Source of the DNA: Hortaea werneckii
Lineage: Eukaryota > Ascomycota > Dothideomycetes > Mycosphaerellales > Teratosphaeriaceae
NCBI GenBank assembly: GCA_037044905.1
Contig: JBAOKB010000173.1
Location: forward strand, 594,031 to 658,030
Direction: 5' to 3'
Length of the DNA: 64,000 nucleotides
Within the stretch, counting starts at the first letter, position 1; each line of letters opens with the position of its first letter. Positions 21,262-31,613 of the stretch are shown in pieces. The notes beneath the pieces were generated by a model that did not search any database, was not told the DNA's origin, and was given only the letters and a program-made list of their open reading frames with translations. The position numbers were made by a program, and so were the translations under genes.

Positions 21262-21478
21262 TCTATATGTCGAAAGTGTTTTGTCCTTTCCAACACCTCG
21301 TCTTTAAGAACCTGGCCTCCCGGCTTTCGCATGTGGGCTGCCTTGAGGCGGCCCGGTCACTCGGCCACTTCGGGTACCTTCTATAGTCGGACCTGGCTCA
21401 GATTTCCCGTCCAGAATCTCCGGAATTGAGCTCGACGGCTCCACCGAAAAGCCAAGCTACCCTCGCGGGAGGCGCCGC
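21262..21478. repeat. direct repeat A, copy 1
   Basis: About 215 bases that match 22275-22473 in the same orientation. Shared blocks include CGTCTTT, GGGCTGCCTTGA, GTCACTCGGCC, GGTACCTTCTATAGTCGGAC and AAGCCAAGCTACC. Similarity by eye is roughly 70-75% with small indels. The two copies bracket the transposase remnant at 21583-22067. Confidence 0.75.
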
Positions 21479-21582
21479 AATCTCACCGGTCCGTGGGGGG
21501 GCTGAGTTTTTGTAGGGGGAGCTTAGTTTATCATCCTATACGTACAGACATTAAGGCATAGATTGATACTTGTTACTGCAAA

Positions 21583-22067
21583 ATGGACCAAGATAGTCTG
21601 AACAGTCGTATGAACCGGGTCTTGTACTTGAATGGGGCTTTTGCTGGGACTAGTTGGTATGGAAATATGTGCGGCTACAAGTCAGAAGGTGTGTTCAGTG
21701 GGTCCAGGGGCTGCTTCAAAAGCTTCAAGATCAATCACGGATACAGAGCGCTATGGATATCCACGCGATTATTGATCCACCTGACGAGGTGGTCGAGGAC
21801 TCTCACGAAGCCTCCTTCGAAGCTATAGCGCAGCAATTTGACCCAGTGGTTGAAGAGGAATCTGATGATGAGGGGATGGAGCAAATACCGAGAGTCACGC
21901 CTTTTGAAGCTGTTCAGTTGCTTCGCCGGCTACGACTCCATGAAGAACAATCGACTGATAGCAGTGGTGACTGGCTTAAAGGTCTTGATCAGTATGAGAA
22001 GGTGATTCAGAAGCGCCATCAAGACTCTCTACAGCAAGGCCGAATAGATAGATATTTCATCACGTGA
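21583..22067 (+). mobile_element. pogo/Fot1-type transposase, C-terminal remnant
   Basis: The frame ending at 22067 reads RVTPFEAVQLLRRLRLHEEQ, then DWLKGLDQYEKVIQKRHQDS and QQGRIDRYF. This is the tail typical of fungal pogo-superfamily DDE transposases (Fot1/Tan1 type): a helical LRxLRLxEE segment, LxxYExxIxxR and a final Q..I..YF. Upstream, an acidic region (EEESDDEGMEQ) fits the linker after the catalytic domain, but the DDE core and the CENP-B-type DNA-binding domain are absent. From 21583 another frame is open and is not part of it. It is a dead element tail. Flanking 200-bp direct repeats are not the terminal inverted repeats expected for this family. Confidence 0.65.
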
Positions 22068-22274
22068 TTCTTGATGTAGTGATAATCACTCCATAGCAAT
22101 CGACTGAGCTTAATTTTTGTGATGCTTATAGCGAGTCTCGACTGTACACAGTACATACTATGTAGTTATACCAACGGTACTATAATTCGTAAAACCAGTA
22201 CTGTCGCACCTCCGAGGTTCCGCTTCATCACCAAAATTGGCGTGTACCACGGAACACGCGCCTCATACACGAAC

Positions 22275-22473
22275 CTCTATGTACATAGTATTTCGTCCTT
22301 TCCAACGCATCGTCTTTCAATACCCTGTGTAGGGCTGCCTTGAAGCGGGAGGTCACTCGGCCGCTTCAGGTACCTTCTATAGTCGGACCGGGCTGATATT
22401 CCCCTACAAAATCTCCATGATCTTGCTCGGCTCCCCCACCGAAAGCCAAGCTACCCCCGCTGGAGGTGCCGTA
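22275..22473. repeat. direct repeat A, copy 2
   Basis: Second copy of the ~200-bp direct repeat at 21262-21478. It ends just upstream (minus sense, downstream) of the CWC22 remnant's RS-rich tail. Confidence 0.75.
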
Positions 22474-22479
22474 CGTTAA

Positions 22480-25080
22480 AGCAGAAGTATGAAGATGGAA
22501 TGTTACTCGTGTCCAATTGGTGAGTTAGAACAATGAGTTGAACACACATTATTCCGCCACTACATCCATCCATCAACCCTCTTCTGCTAGGATGAAGATG
22601 GCTCCAGTCCTCTTTCGGACCCTTTTCCTTGGCTTTAGGCGCTTGCCCCTCACCGTTAGTCTTCGGACGCGGTCCACGTTTCTTCTTTGGTGGCGTGCTA
22701 GAAGACGCTTCAGGCGAGCTGGCATTCCGTCTGCGCTTATGCGCTTTGCGAGGCGGAGTAGAGCCAGCGTTAGACGCCTTCCGACGTCTTTGAGGAAAAC
22801 GAGAGCGCGATGGTGAACGCAATCGAGAGGAGTAGTCGCTGCTATAGCTCCTTGCTGGCTTGCCTGTTCCTGCGCCGTTACGGCGTGGTGGTGACGCTGA
22901 TCTTGTGAGCGAGCAGCCTCTTCTCCGTGAAGGTGATCGGGAGTGGACATCGGCTCTTCTGCCCTTGCATTTGGCACCACGTTCGGAAATGGAGCATGAA
23001 TCACCTTCTCTTCCTTGGCGGCGGATATCGAGACTGAAATCGTGACACTGATCGGTCGCTGTAGCTGGCACTTCTTGTTTGTCTGCGTGGTGGCGAGTGT
23101 GTTCGCGAACGCGATCTAGAGTCGTATGACGAATCACGACCCCTCCGCTTGGGAGGCGGCGAGCGGCTATCGTAGCTTTCGCTCCTGGCTTTGCTTTAGC
23201 GGGAAGGCGATCGAGAACGACTGTAGCTCGCGTTTCTTGCGTTGCGTCTGGGAGGTGTTCTGGACCGTCTCCTGTACCGTCTCCTGTACCGTCTCCTGTA
23301 CCGGCTTCTGGAATCAGTTCGTGACCGGTTCGAGTAACTGCTGGAGCTGCTATAACTGGACACGCTCTCACTACGGCTCCGGCTGCTGGGCGTGGGGCTG
23401 AGAGCGGCAACAGGCCGTGGAGCAGGCTTCGGTGCATTCTTCAACCATTCACGTACGCCCTCAGTCAGAACACTCATGCCGATGGCAGTGACAAAGTTGA
23501 TGCTGCGACCTGTGTTCTTCGGGTTGTCGGTAGGGAACATGCCGGCAAGGGTAGGTTAAAGTTCGTCGGCACGCAAGCGACCAGTAAGATTCTTCATGCC
23601 GACGCACGTAGCTAGTCTCTCAATTACACGCTTGATGAAGATACTAGGGGACGATGTGGTATCATCCTCGTTGAGTTTGAAAGCACGAAGTGACTCCCAG
23701 TTGATGACATCGGAGGACAGTGGCCAAAGAATTGCGCGATGATGCCGAGACGGTTGGTTTCGTATCGATGGATCGTGTCCTAATATTTGGCGAACATTTC
23801 CTCGGTTAGCGAGCGCCACAGGCGACTGAGCTTGCAGAGCGTTCACCAATCAAGCCATCCTACTTGTGTGGTACGTGCGTTCCTGAGAGCGACACTCGAT
23901 AATCATGGAAAGCAGCTCTTCTTCTTTGCTAGTGGGTAAGTTGATGCGCATCAGCTTGCGAGTAGCCTCTTCAGATCCGCCCGAAGATATGATTGTAAGG
24001 CATATCGACCGCCGCAGATTCACAAGGTCAGTGTAACGGCCTTCTCCGCCTGGTCCTCTTCTTCCTCGCTACTCTCGTCAGAAGCGTATTCATGGTTCTC
24101 CTCCCTTCCTGAAACCTCGCCCAGGATCTCCGCTTTCGAGTTCCTAAAGGTCCTCGTTGGCCTCGAAGTCCGAATCGTAGTTGTGGATGTTGAGGCCATC
24201 TTCCGCTTGTATTTGATCATCTGGGCCAAGACGATGAGTGGTCTGATCTCTTCCTCTACAAGATCCAGTTCTCCTCTTATGGCCTGGTGATCCTTATACT
24301 TGTCTTTGCGAATCTTAAAAAGCACTTCGATCATGTACTGGGCGCTTTTATTAAAATCGGCTTTGTGAAGGATACTTCGGAATCAATCGTACATGGCCAG
24401 TGCGATTTGGCCGTGTATGTCCTCAGTAGGCATTCCCACTTCCTTCACCAGGCCGACAGCGATCTCCACACTGTCATACGTCGGCTTGTGGAGAAGCAGC
24501 AGCAACATCTGGGCGGCTAGCATTTCGTGTGCTACCTGCTGGTTGATCAAGTGCGCAATTAAAGCTGTTCTGCTCAAACAGACAGCCTTTCCATTTCTCT
24601 TGAACGCCTCTTGAACTAGATCATCAACCCGTTGACCAGCAGCTCTCCAATCTGAGGCAGTTTCGTGTTGACAACGGCAGCCGTGGCAGCCAGCACGGGC
24701 GAGAAAGGCAATGAAGCTGCTTGAGCCTTCATAATACTGGTGCAAAACAAGCCTCTCTCATTGAGTAGCTCGGGGACAATCTCATTGATATTGCTGACAT
24801 TGCCCATGCTGATGAGGCCCCCGTTGATGCTCTTCTTCAGCGACCCCCACGCCATCCGCTGATATTCTTTGCTTAACTTGTACATGATCTTGGACTGTAA
24901 CGCTTTAAGTTGGGCGGGCGGGATGTAGGTGCCGCCCGAGCTATGTTGAGCAGCTTGTCATACACCGCCTCAGCTGCTGCCTGTTTCTCCTCTGCCGACA
25001 GCGACCAACTAGTCTGAGCCTCACCCTCTCGCTGTTGCAGCTTCAGCTGGCGGGCGCGCTCGCGTGCCCGTTCGCGGTCA
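22480..25080 (-). pseudogene. CWC22: CWC22-like pre-mRNA splicing factor, degraded
   Basis: CWC22 is a spliceosome protein with MIF4G and MA3 domains. Read on the minus strand, its parts follow in order but in changing frames: acidic/basic N-terminal text with LSAEEKQAAAEAVYDKLLNI (about 24990), GGTYIPPAQLKALQSKIM (about 24920), SKEYQRMAWGSLKKSINGG (24885 on), IMKAQAASLPFSPVLAA, NTKLPQIGELLVNGL, KRNGKAVCLSRTALIAHLIN and QQVAHEMLAAQMLLLLLHKP (MIF4G, to about 24400), MIEVLFKIRKDKYKDHQAI (24334), then MA3 text with FKLNEDDTTSSPSIFIKRV (about 23660), FPTDNPKNTGRSINFVTAIG (23540), and a long RS/Ser-rich tail to about 22500. At least five frame changes and several stops separate these pieces. CWC22 is normally essential and single copy, so an intact gene should exist elsewhere and this is probably a dead duplicate. 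Family identity is certain from several long matches. Confidence 0.8.
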
Positions 25081-25718
25081 GTGTCTTACGGCAAAGGAGC
25101 ATTCCGGCGCGGTGGTGATCCCGAATACGAAGACAACCGACGCCTACATAGAGGTGGAGCGTCGCGGCGTGTTGAAGGCGAACACGAAGTCGGTGATCTC
25201 TCCACTAGCTGTTGTTCTCTTCGGGCCTGCTGTCACTAGCCTCGAGGGATGACAGACGAGCTTCGGACTGCATGGTGGTTGCCATCGCCCGGGCCAGGTC
25301 ACGCGACGACGCCTCAAGTGATGATACGAGCCAGGGAGCAAAGACTCGGGATCTGGAGCTGGAGATTGCTACGATACAAGATAGAATATCGCAAATCCAA
25401 GCAAGCTTTGTCGCAAGGATCATTACAAGAGTCATGAGATGGAAGTGCAGCCCTGGCTCTGCGTTCTTCTCCCGGGTGCTCAAGTCTAGAACCCAGGATT
25501 CATGAACCTCTCGTTCCAAGTTGTGCAGTAGAGCACTGGACCTTACCTTCTTGCTCGTTCCCCTGGCGGCCCTGGCGGGTGGACATAGTCTGCCTATCAT
25601 CCATCGATAGTCGTGACATTACGCCAGCCCTTCCTCGCCTTCGCTGCTTTGGCATGTTGAGACATTGAGTAAGGAGAGAGGCATTGCGGAAAAGGTATAG
25701 CAATGAGGCTACGCGATT
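25081..25718. other. region between the CWC22 and HNH remnants
   Basis: Overlapping frames on both strands. The + frame 25212-25505 holds a helical stretch (RDLELEIATIQDRISQIQAS) and the minus frame 25205-25600 is Ser/Arg-rich. A minus frame starting MSQHAKAAKARKGW at about 25660 is broken after 22 codons by two stops. I cannot decide which strand, if any, once coded. Confidence 0.35.
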
Positions 25719-26926
25719 TTAGCAAGAAAGAGGAACTTCTGAGGCGAAGACTCTCCTTCTCTTCCCGTTGCGGTACCCTTCTGCCCAACACTTCCTTTTG
25801 CGGTTCTCGTCCTCTTCGCGGCTTCTCAGTCTACCCCTTTCGGGACTTTCGCATGAAGAATCTGCGTCAAGGAAATCGTTCTCTCGCACCAGTTCCGTCT
25901 CAAATATCTCGTCGGCCTCGAAATCTCCCGTCACAGCACTATCCGCTCTGTCCTCTCGGGATTGAGAACGGTCTCTCTTTCGAGGACTCCCACTTTTGCT
26001 TCTTTTGGTGGGACTCGTGTTCCGGACCCAATCTTGGCGTTGTTTAGATATTTGTTCTGCATCCAGCCACTGCGCTTCTCCCAAGCTTCCTCCGAGCTTC
26101 CTGCTTACCCTTTTCGCAAGAAAGGTTGTTTCGTATTTCCGGCATACCGAAAAGACAAATCTAGCCCAAGCGCAAGCTAGTGGTACATCTGCTAGTCCGC
26201 CTCTCAGGGGACGTCTGTGATGCAGACGTACCATTTTCTGCAGTGGAAGTATGAACAGGCTATGAAGCCGCCATTGTCCGTCAGGCATTTTCAGCGGGAA
26301 TAGACAAAAGAAGCCGGAATCCCACAATCTGTGAAGCCCATCACTGAGAGAGATGAGATTTCCAGGCACTAACATCTCTTGTCCAATAGTGGCTGTTGCT
26401 CTTGTAACACCGGAAGTCCCCGCATAGTCAGACATGTTGTTGTCAGCCCACCATTCGAACTCAGTCTTTGGTATCAAGTGAGCCCTTTGCGTGAAATCTT
26501 CTCCTGTCATACAGCAATCCCCGTCTCGTTGGTCGTCTTTCTGTTCACCATTCCCGGGGATTGCGTGGGACCAACTGATCGGCATAGTATCCGGGTTGTA
26601 CTGCCATGAGCGGAAGCTTTGTAACGTAGCGTATGGGTCTTGTTCGTCCTGATTGTCCAGGTGATACCAGTTGTGAAGAAGCCCTTTCTTTCAATCGCAA
26701 GCGCGTAGCAGCCTTGCCAGGCCAGCCAGTAGTCGGCACAAGGTTGATGCTCGCTGTTTATCGAGCAGGTCGGCAGTGTGAAGAGGATGGACTGATTCGT
26801 ATCGCGGTAGCCAGGATGGTGCAAGTGAACAAGAAGTGTCGGTGCAGAAACTCCGTCTCCGAGCTTTGGAAGACGATGGGCAGGCCGCGCAGCAACATCA
26901 TCTACATGGTTTGCTAAATAAGTCAT
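25719..26926 (-). pseudogene. fungal HNH endonuclease-like protein, frameshifted
   Basis: The 5' frame starts at 26926 (MTYLANHVDDVAARPAHRLP) and reads to about 26690 (GCYALAIERKG). The text then continues one frame over (LLHNWYHLDNQDEQDPYATL, QSFRSWQYNPDTMPISWSHA) into the 288-codon frame 26585-25719. That frame has the fungal HNH signature: C(C)MTGEDFTQRAHLIPKTEFE, an NLISLSDGLHRLWDSGFFCL core with the H of the second half-site, and a following beta segment. The shift lies in a G run (GAAAGAAAGGGCTTC, about 26681-26695): one extra G would restore the frame, and no intron fits. The C-terminal third is Arg/Ser/Glu-rich and disordered. HNH proteins of this kind are common and poorly characterised in fungi. 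Everything but the one frameshift looks intact, so the loss is recent, or it is a sequencing error. Confidence 0.65.
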
Positions 26927-27201
26927 CCCAAGCGGCTGTCGACATGATACTGGGCGAGCCGTCCGATTTCTTTAGGGAAAGTGACTTCGGTGTGCGTACA
27001 CAGGATGTTTACGATTCGTTACTAAGCGAATCGTTTCCACAACAGCTTCTCGGCGACCTCCGCCCCCGGATGGCGCCAATGACGTCAATGCCAAATCTCG
27101 GCGTCCTTGCATTGCTATGACCCTTATTACCTATGTACCTGAGTAGTGAGGTAGGCATAGTACGCACGGCTACAGGTCCAGCAGGTCAAAAGATACCTAC
27201 A

Positions 27202-27222
27202 TAAGGTATATAGTATACCTTA
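27202..27222. repeat. perfect inverted repeat
   Basis: TAAGGTATA, 3-nt spacer TAG, TATACCTTA: a perfect 9-bp inverted repeat. It lies in the intergenic region between the HNH remnant (minus, start 26926) and the F-box-like gene (plus, start 27678), amid several partial copies of ACCTA/TAGGT. It could be a dimeric binding site; that is inference. Confidence 0.6.
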
Positions 27223-27677
27223 CTAAGTTCAGGAACAGGTAAGTGGAGTGTATGAAGGCAGATCGGAGCTTGTTGGCTCGGCTTGGCTCTGCCAGGGCCT
27301 CCGGTGAGCCGAGCTGTAAATTACAGTAGCCCATCCTCGCCACCCACGCCAGTGCAGTATTATTGTACCGGGAGGAAGGGTAGGTTTCGAGTCGGTTCGC
27401 TGCCTGGGTAGGTATTTTGCGAGATCAGTACCCTTCCTGTTTTGATTCTTGAGACTTCGCAGGAAAGGCAACGGCTCAAAGTAGCCTGGACACCTTTGCC
27501 AAAGAGACTGTACCACTACAGCGTTCCTCCTGCACTGGTGTCAGCTCGCTTCGCTAATGCACACAAGAGAACAGCTGCCTCACCGTCGCCAAAGCGATCT
27601 ACCGTATTAGCAACCTCCTGCCACCAGACATACTAAAGCCCATATTTTGAGTCTGGTGTTGACCGTTCTTTACCAGA

Positions 27678-28517
27678 TTGCCTGCGATGTATTGCGATCC
27701 CAAGGAGCCACGCACTTCTCATGCTCCACAATCCTTCCCTTTCCTTGAGCTGCCGCTTGAGCTACGCCAAATGGTCTACAGCGATATACCGAATCTACTT
27801 GCAGTCTCACGCGCGATCCACGACGAAGCAATGGATACGATACGGGACGTCCCCGTTGAAATGAACATCAACGTTGGCAGCGAGCATCTGCCTATATTTG
27901 CAGGGCCTACTAATTATCGCCACCGGTTTGAGGCAATCTGCAACGGCAAACAAAGACTGTACTTCGAAAGAGCGGAAACAGACGACTCAAGTTTACATTG
28001 CCCCGGAGCCCCATTTCATGTCCCTCGCCATTGCCGCAAGCGTCGCTTACTTGATGTTGAAATTCGACAGGTTCTTCTCCCGCTGGGTGGCTCTGCTGCA
28101 ACTGCCGAAACCATGAAGTCGGCTGTCCGCGTATTAGTACACTTTTTACGTGCAGAGAGGCTTAAGTTTTGCAAGATTAACGTCATTATATTGTGTTGCA
28201 ATGAAATAGCGGAAGCTCTGACCCATGCGGCAACGTCCAAGTCTGTGGTTGACCAGCTCGACCAGGACTTCGCAGAGCACACCCTAGACGTCAAGTCATC
28301 ACCATGCACTGTCTGCTCCTTCGCGGTACCCAAACTATCCGCGGTCTCCAGCTCCGCAAATGCGGATCCTAACAACTCGGTGACGTCGACGTGGCCGCCG
28401 TGGAGGGAAAGATGCAGTGAGGCATTACCATCCATGCCCTTCTCCTTTGCGGTATCCAAACAATCCGCGGTTCCCAGCTCCACTAGCAGATACCCCAGGG
28501 ACTCGTACATTTGGTAG
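27678..28517 (+). CDS. F-box-like/2EXR-type fungal protein
   Basis: The frame starts with ATG (MPAMYCDPKEPRTSHAPQSF) and residues about 22-37 read FLELPLELRQMVYSDI, the LPxELRxxIY signature of fungal F-box-like and 2EXR proteins. It is followed closely by LLAVSRAIHDEAMDTIR, which matches the LLxVSRQIHDEA motif normally found 20-60 residues later, so an internal piece seems to be missing. The middle (residues about 100-200) has TMKSAVRVLVHFLRAERLKF and is protein-like. The last 70 residues are Ser-rich with a two-fold repeat (CSFAVPKLSAVSSS and FSFAVSKQSAVPSS) that is the antisense of ankyrin-like text on the minus strand, so the true C-terminus is doubtful. Members may recruit targets to SCF ubiquitin ligases; function here is unknown. 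Confidence 0.5.
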   Translation: MPAMYCDPKEPRTSHAPQSFPFLELPLELRQMVYSDIPNLLAVSRAIHDEAMDTIRDVPVEMNINVGSEHLPIFAGPTNYRHRFEAICNGKQRLYFERAETDDSSLHCPGAPFHVPRHCRKRRLLDVEIRQVLLPLGGSAATAETMKSAVRVLVHFLRAERLKFCKINVIILCCNEIAEALTHAATSKSVVDQLDQDFAEHTLDVKSSPCTVCSFAVPKLSAVSSSANADPNNSVTSTWPPWRERCSEALPSMPFSFAVSKQSAVPSSTSRYPRDSYIW

Positions 28518-28560
28518 ACGTAGGGGCAAATCTCCAGCGCGGCATGGAAGTACTAGGTGG
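28290..28560 (-). pseudogene. ankyrin-repeat remnant
   Basis: On the minus strand 28545-28290 reads YFHAALEICPYVYQMYESL, LLVELGTADCLDTAKEKGM, then DGNASLHLSLHGGHVDVTELL, a good match to the ankyrin consensus (G..xLHxAxxxGHxxVxxLL), and a second related unit (AELETADSLGTAKEQTVHGD). A stop lies just upstream and the frame soon loses the pattern. It overlaps the 3' end of the plus-strand F-box-like frame in antisense. It looks like a two-unit leftover of a larger ankyrin gene. Confidence 0.4.
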
Positions 28561-29651
28561 ACGAGGCTCTTCACGGCGAAGACGCTACAGCTTCCTTCGC
28601 TGTGGAGATAGGAGGGAAGGATGAGGGAAAAGGCCCTGATCAAAATGCTAGACTAGGACCGCCGGCGAGGGAGACGCAGCCTAGTCGGATGGCTTTGCAG
28701 AATTGCTTCAGCCTCTCGCGCGCAGAGAGCGGTTCCCTTACCAAATCACAGCACGACCGATTCAATGGTGGAGAGCTGGGATCAGTCGACGCTGTCGGAC
28801 ACGGTGATACCTTACGTAGTAACCCTGTGGATACGTTCTTGTGTACATGTTCAAATACCGCGTTCCACCCTTGCTCTGCAGTCTGACTTTCTCAGTGCTG
28901 ATGAATTGGAGAGGCAGAGGAAACGGGTGTCTTGTTGAAGTGGGGACCATCACGTTTGCTGAATAAACCGGCAGAGGCCTCGTCGGCAAGCCCACGACTT
29001 ATCTCGTGATCTCGCACTTAACGGGAAACAATTCCATTACTTCTTTGACCCACAGACTCGTAACGACACACGAAAGTCCGCAAAAGTCAAACGAATCGAA
29101 GCCTCAAATAATTCTTGATTCGAACTGCGGTCAACTCGGATCTCCGTTCAGCAAAATGGTCGTAGATGACCAATGGCTTCTTCATAGCTAAAGCAAAGCT
29201 TTGAATTGGGTTTCAGACGGTTTATATGGCCTCTACTTGAGCTTGGTCGACACCACGACAATCTCCGCGAGCGCAATTTAGATGACTTCGTCGCGCTCGG
29301 AGTACCGAGACGCCGCTTCTAACCCTAACGGTCGGCACTTCTAGCTAGATTACTTTCCCGAGAACGAAAAATTGAAAACCGTCAAAGCTCCTGAAGAGTG
29401 TGCGATAGCAAAAAGATCTTCTTTCCATGTCGCACTTTCTTACGCACGATACTTTGGAGGAAGCCACAGGGACGGCTGGCCACATCGATGGATCCATCGA
29501 TCCTTGAGACTGACTAATTGCCAACTGTCGACGGATGAAGAGTAGGAATAATCGGCGTATCAGGTATCTGTAGGATCTCAGTGCTAGTTGTATTCGATGT
29601 AGGTATCTCCCGCCTACCAATATCGCCTTATGGCAATAGATTCTCGCGAAC
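28561..29651. other. stretch without a supported gene
   Basis: Short frames on both strands, none with a motif. The end carries a 19-nt T run at 29652-29670. Confidence 0.4.
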
Positions 29652-29670
29652 TTTTTTTTTTTTTTTTTTT
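29652..29670. repeat. poly-T tract (19 nt)
   Basis: On the minus strand this is an A19 run lying downstream of the possible retroelement remnant at 29811-30562, so it could be a fossil poly(A) tail. It may also be simple slippage. Confidence 0.6.
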
Positions 29671-29810
29671 GATTCACACCGAGATATTGCTAGATACGCA
29701 TTAAAGACTATGACAATCGTTTTTAGGGTATCAAGCCCGTGTATACGCCCAAAAGGGCCTCGGAGGTACCGGATAGCTTAGCGTCGGGTACACCCACCCC
29801 GGCTAGCGTG

Positions 29811-30562
29811 TCAGCCCCCGTCATCCAGGCGAGCGTCACGCTGCGTCCGCGCCCTTGTCGAGCCTACGAGCCCGTCTTCGCGGCATATAGCAGAGGGACT
29901 CGCAACATATTGCCCAAACCCAACGTACCTGATTTCAGCCACAAACGCCAGATTCACTGTCCCCGCGTCGACCAGCCCTTGTACCTGCCTCCATATCGGC
30001 CTGTCGAGCCCTTGCATATTGACGTATGCCACAGGGAGCGGGTCTTGCCCCTCCGCCGCCTCCTACCCCGTCGCCTCCAGCCCCTCTTCGTAGCGCTTTC
30101 GCCCGCCGCCCTCAGTACACTCGTCGCTTCTCGCTCCGTCGTCTCCGCACTCAGAGCAGGACCTGGATCAGGTCCATGATTTCGTTGTCGTTCTCCGAGA
30201 GTCGTGGTGGTTCGACCTGCTGCGCGATCCCATACGCCATAGGCCTTGGTCTTCGCCATCGCAGGAGAGTATCACTCGTCCGCAGCCGGGTCCAGATCCT
30301 CCAGATCTTCGAGTAGGACTTTTGTCTGATGCACTAGCTTCTTCACCCGTTCGGCTAAGGTCATGTCGTCGTCCGATCGCTGCCGTTTCCGCGATTCGCG
30401 CAGCGCTGGGTTCGACAAGCTCCTCAGCGCTACGACGCCCAACGAGCTCCGCTGGGGCAAGGTCGGTGACCCAGTCAGCAAGCTTTGGTCGCGGACCATG
30501 ACGGAACATCTTTTCATTCGATGGGGATTTCTGCGCCAACAGATGTTATAGTGTGCCCGCAA
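29811..30562 (-). mobile_element. possible retroelement (gag/protease-like) remnant
   Basis: Minus-strand pieces in changing frames: a gag-like helical acidic segment (DDMTLAERVKKLVHQTKVLL, EDLEDLDPAADE, about 30360-30272), MAYGIAQQVEPPRLSENDNE (about 30240), a basic stretch, and AYVNMQGLDRPIWRQVQGLV followed by DAGTVNLAFVAEI (about 30030-29940), which resembles the D(S/T)G region of a retroviral-type aspartic protease. No reverse transcriptase text is seen. The A19 run downstream fits a retroposed origin. The call rests on weak similarity and order only. Confidence 0.3.
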
Positions 30563-30728
30563 TCACTCTACACGTCCGCCGACCATCCTTCCAATTTCTT
30601 CTATGTTTCTCAATCAAGCTATGTTGCTCGCCGTATCGCTTTTCGGGAATTGCTTATTCTTTGCTGCCGTACATGTTTCTCAACACGCAGCGGCCCCGCG
30701 CGGTAGGTATTTGCACACGGTCAGACCA

Positions 30729-31613
30729 CTATGCATGTCTCTTTAAGCCCCAGGTAATGTCGTCGCCATCCTCATCTGGTAGGAGAATCTCTACGGCGCC
30801 GGCATCTGAAGACTCGATTTCATCGCATATGAATCCGAATCCTTCGTCGTCAAGCTCGATAACATCCGGGAAGAGGGTTTTCATGCTTGCAGTTTCTTTG
30901 TTAAACGAATTGATCCACTGTTGAATCTTCCACTCCTTTGAGCGGGTCTCGGGCTTCTGACGTAAAACCTCCAAATTTCTAAGAGCATAGTGTTTTACCT
31001 CAGAAATAACGTCGGAGTAATTGACGCCAGTGTGATTATTGACCGTGAAGAGGAGATTACCAGAGCTTCCGTAGAAATCGACTACCTGGGCAGGTGGTGA
31101 TGATAGTTGCATGTTGGGGAACGGAAAAGCAGTCAAGGCTTCAAGTCTGGACTGCGAGGAGCATCCAGAAATATAAAAGCTGCCGAGGCCGAGACGCTCA
31201 AAATTGATAGGGCACTTGAACTGCAGCTTTTGGTCATTGTACAATTGGTTTGACAAGTGCCGTTTTACGTCCCACACGGGCGAATGCGTGATCACTGGCG
31301 GTGCCGACACGAGTATATGATTGTACTTTGCTGGCGCAAGTTGTGATTTCTGGCCATGGCGATAACGCGCGCATACCCTGAGAAGAGGAGATTCCTGGCC
31401 GGGCTCTGGAATCTGGCCGATAGATAGCGCAGGGCGCTGTGATTCAAGGAACAGAACATCTTGTCGCATCTCTGTGCAATCATCGATGAGCTTTCGAAAT
31501 GCTTTGCTGATTTGGCGAGCGTGGTAGACCGTCACAGAGTCGCATGCCAAGAGAATCGATATTTTGAGCTCAGATGGAAGTGCGCCGAAAGAGGCCTCCG
31601 CCAGAGAGTCCAT
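30729..31613 (-). CDS. F-box-like domain protein
   Basis: A single-exon frame of 294 codons from ATG at 31613. Residues about 9-48 read FGALPSELKISILLACDSVT, VYHARQISKAFRKLIDDC: the F-box-like layout LPxEL...I...D...L...R..S..F..LI. The remainder is a folded-looking region with VITHSPVWDVKRHLSNQLY, FERLGLGSFYISGCSS and DVISEVKHYALRNLEVLR, ending in a very acidic tail (LPDEDGDD). No WD or LRR repeats are visible. It could act as a substrate adaptor of an SCF ligase; this is inference from the N-terminus. The upstream 150 bases have no other frame, so a simple promoter is likely. Confidence 0.65.
   Translation of the reverse strand: MDSLAEASFGALPSELKISILLACDSVTVYHARQISKAFRKLIDDCTEMRQDVLFLESQRPALSIGQIPEPGQESPLLRVCARYRHGQKSQLAPAKYNHILVSAPPVITHSPVWDVKRHLSNQLYNDQKLQFKCPINFERLGLGSFYISGCSSQSRLEALTAFPFPNMQLSSPPAQVVDFYGSSGNLLFTVNNHTGVNYSDVISEVKHYALRNLEVLRQKPETRSKEWKIQQWINSFNKETASMKTLFPDVIELDDEGFGFICDEIESSDAGAVEILLPDEDGDDITWGLKRHA

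Noticed and set aside
29320..29335. CTAACCCTAA, telomere-like
   Set aside because: Fewer than two units; chance match.
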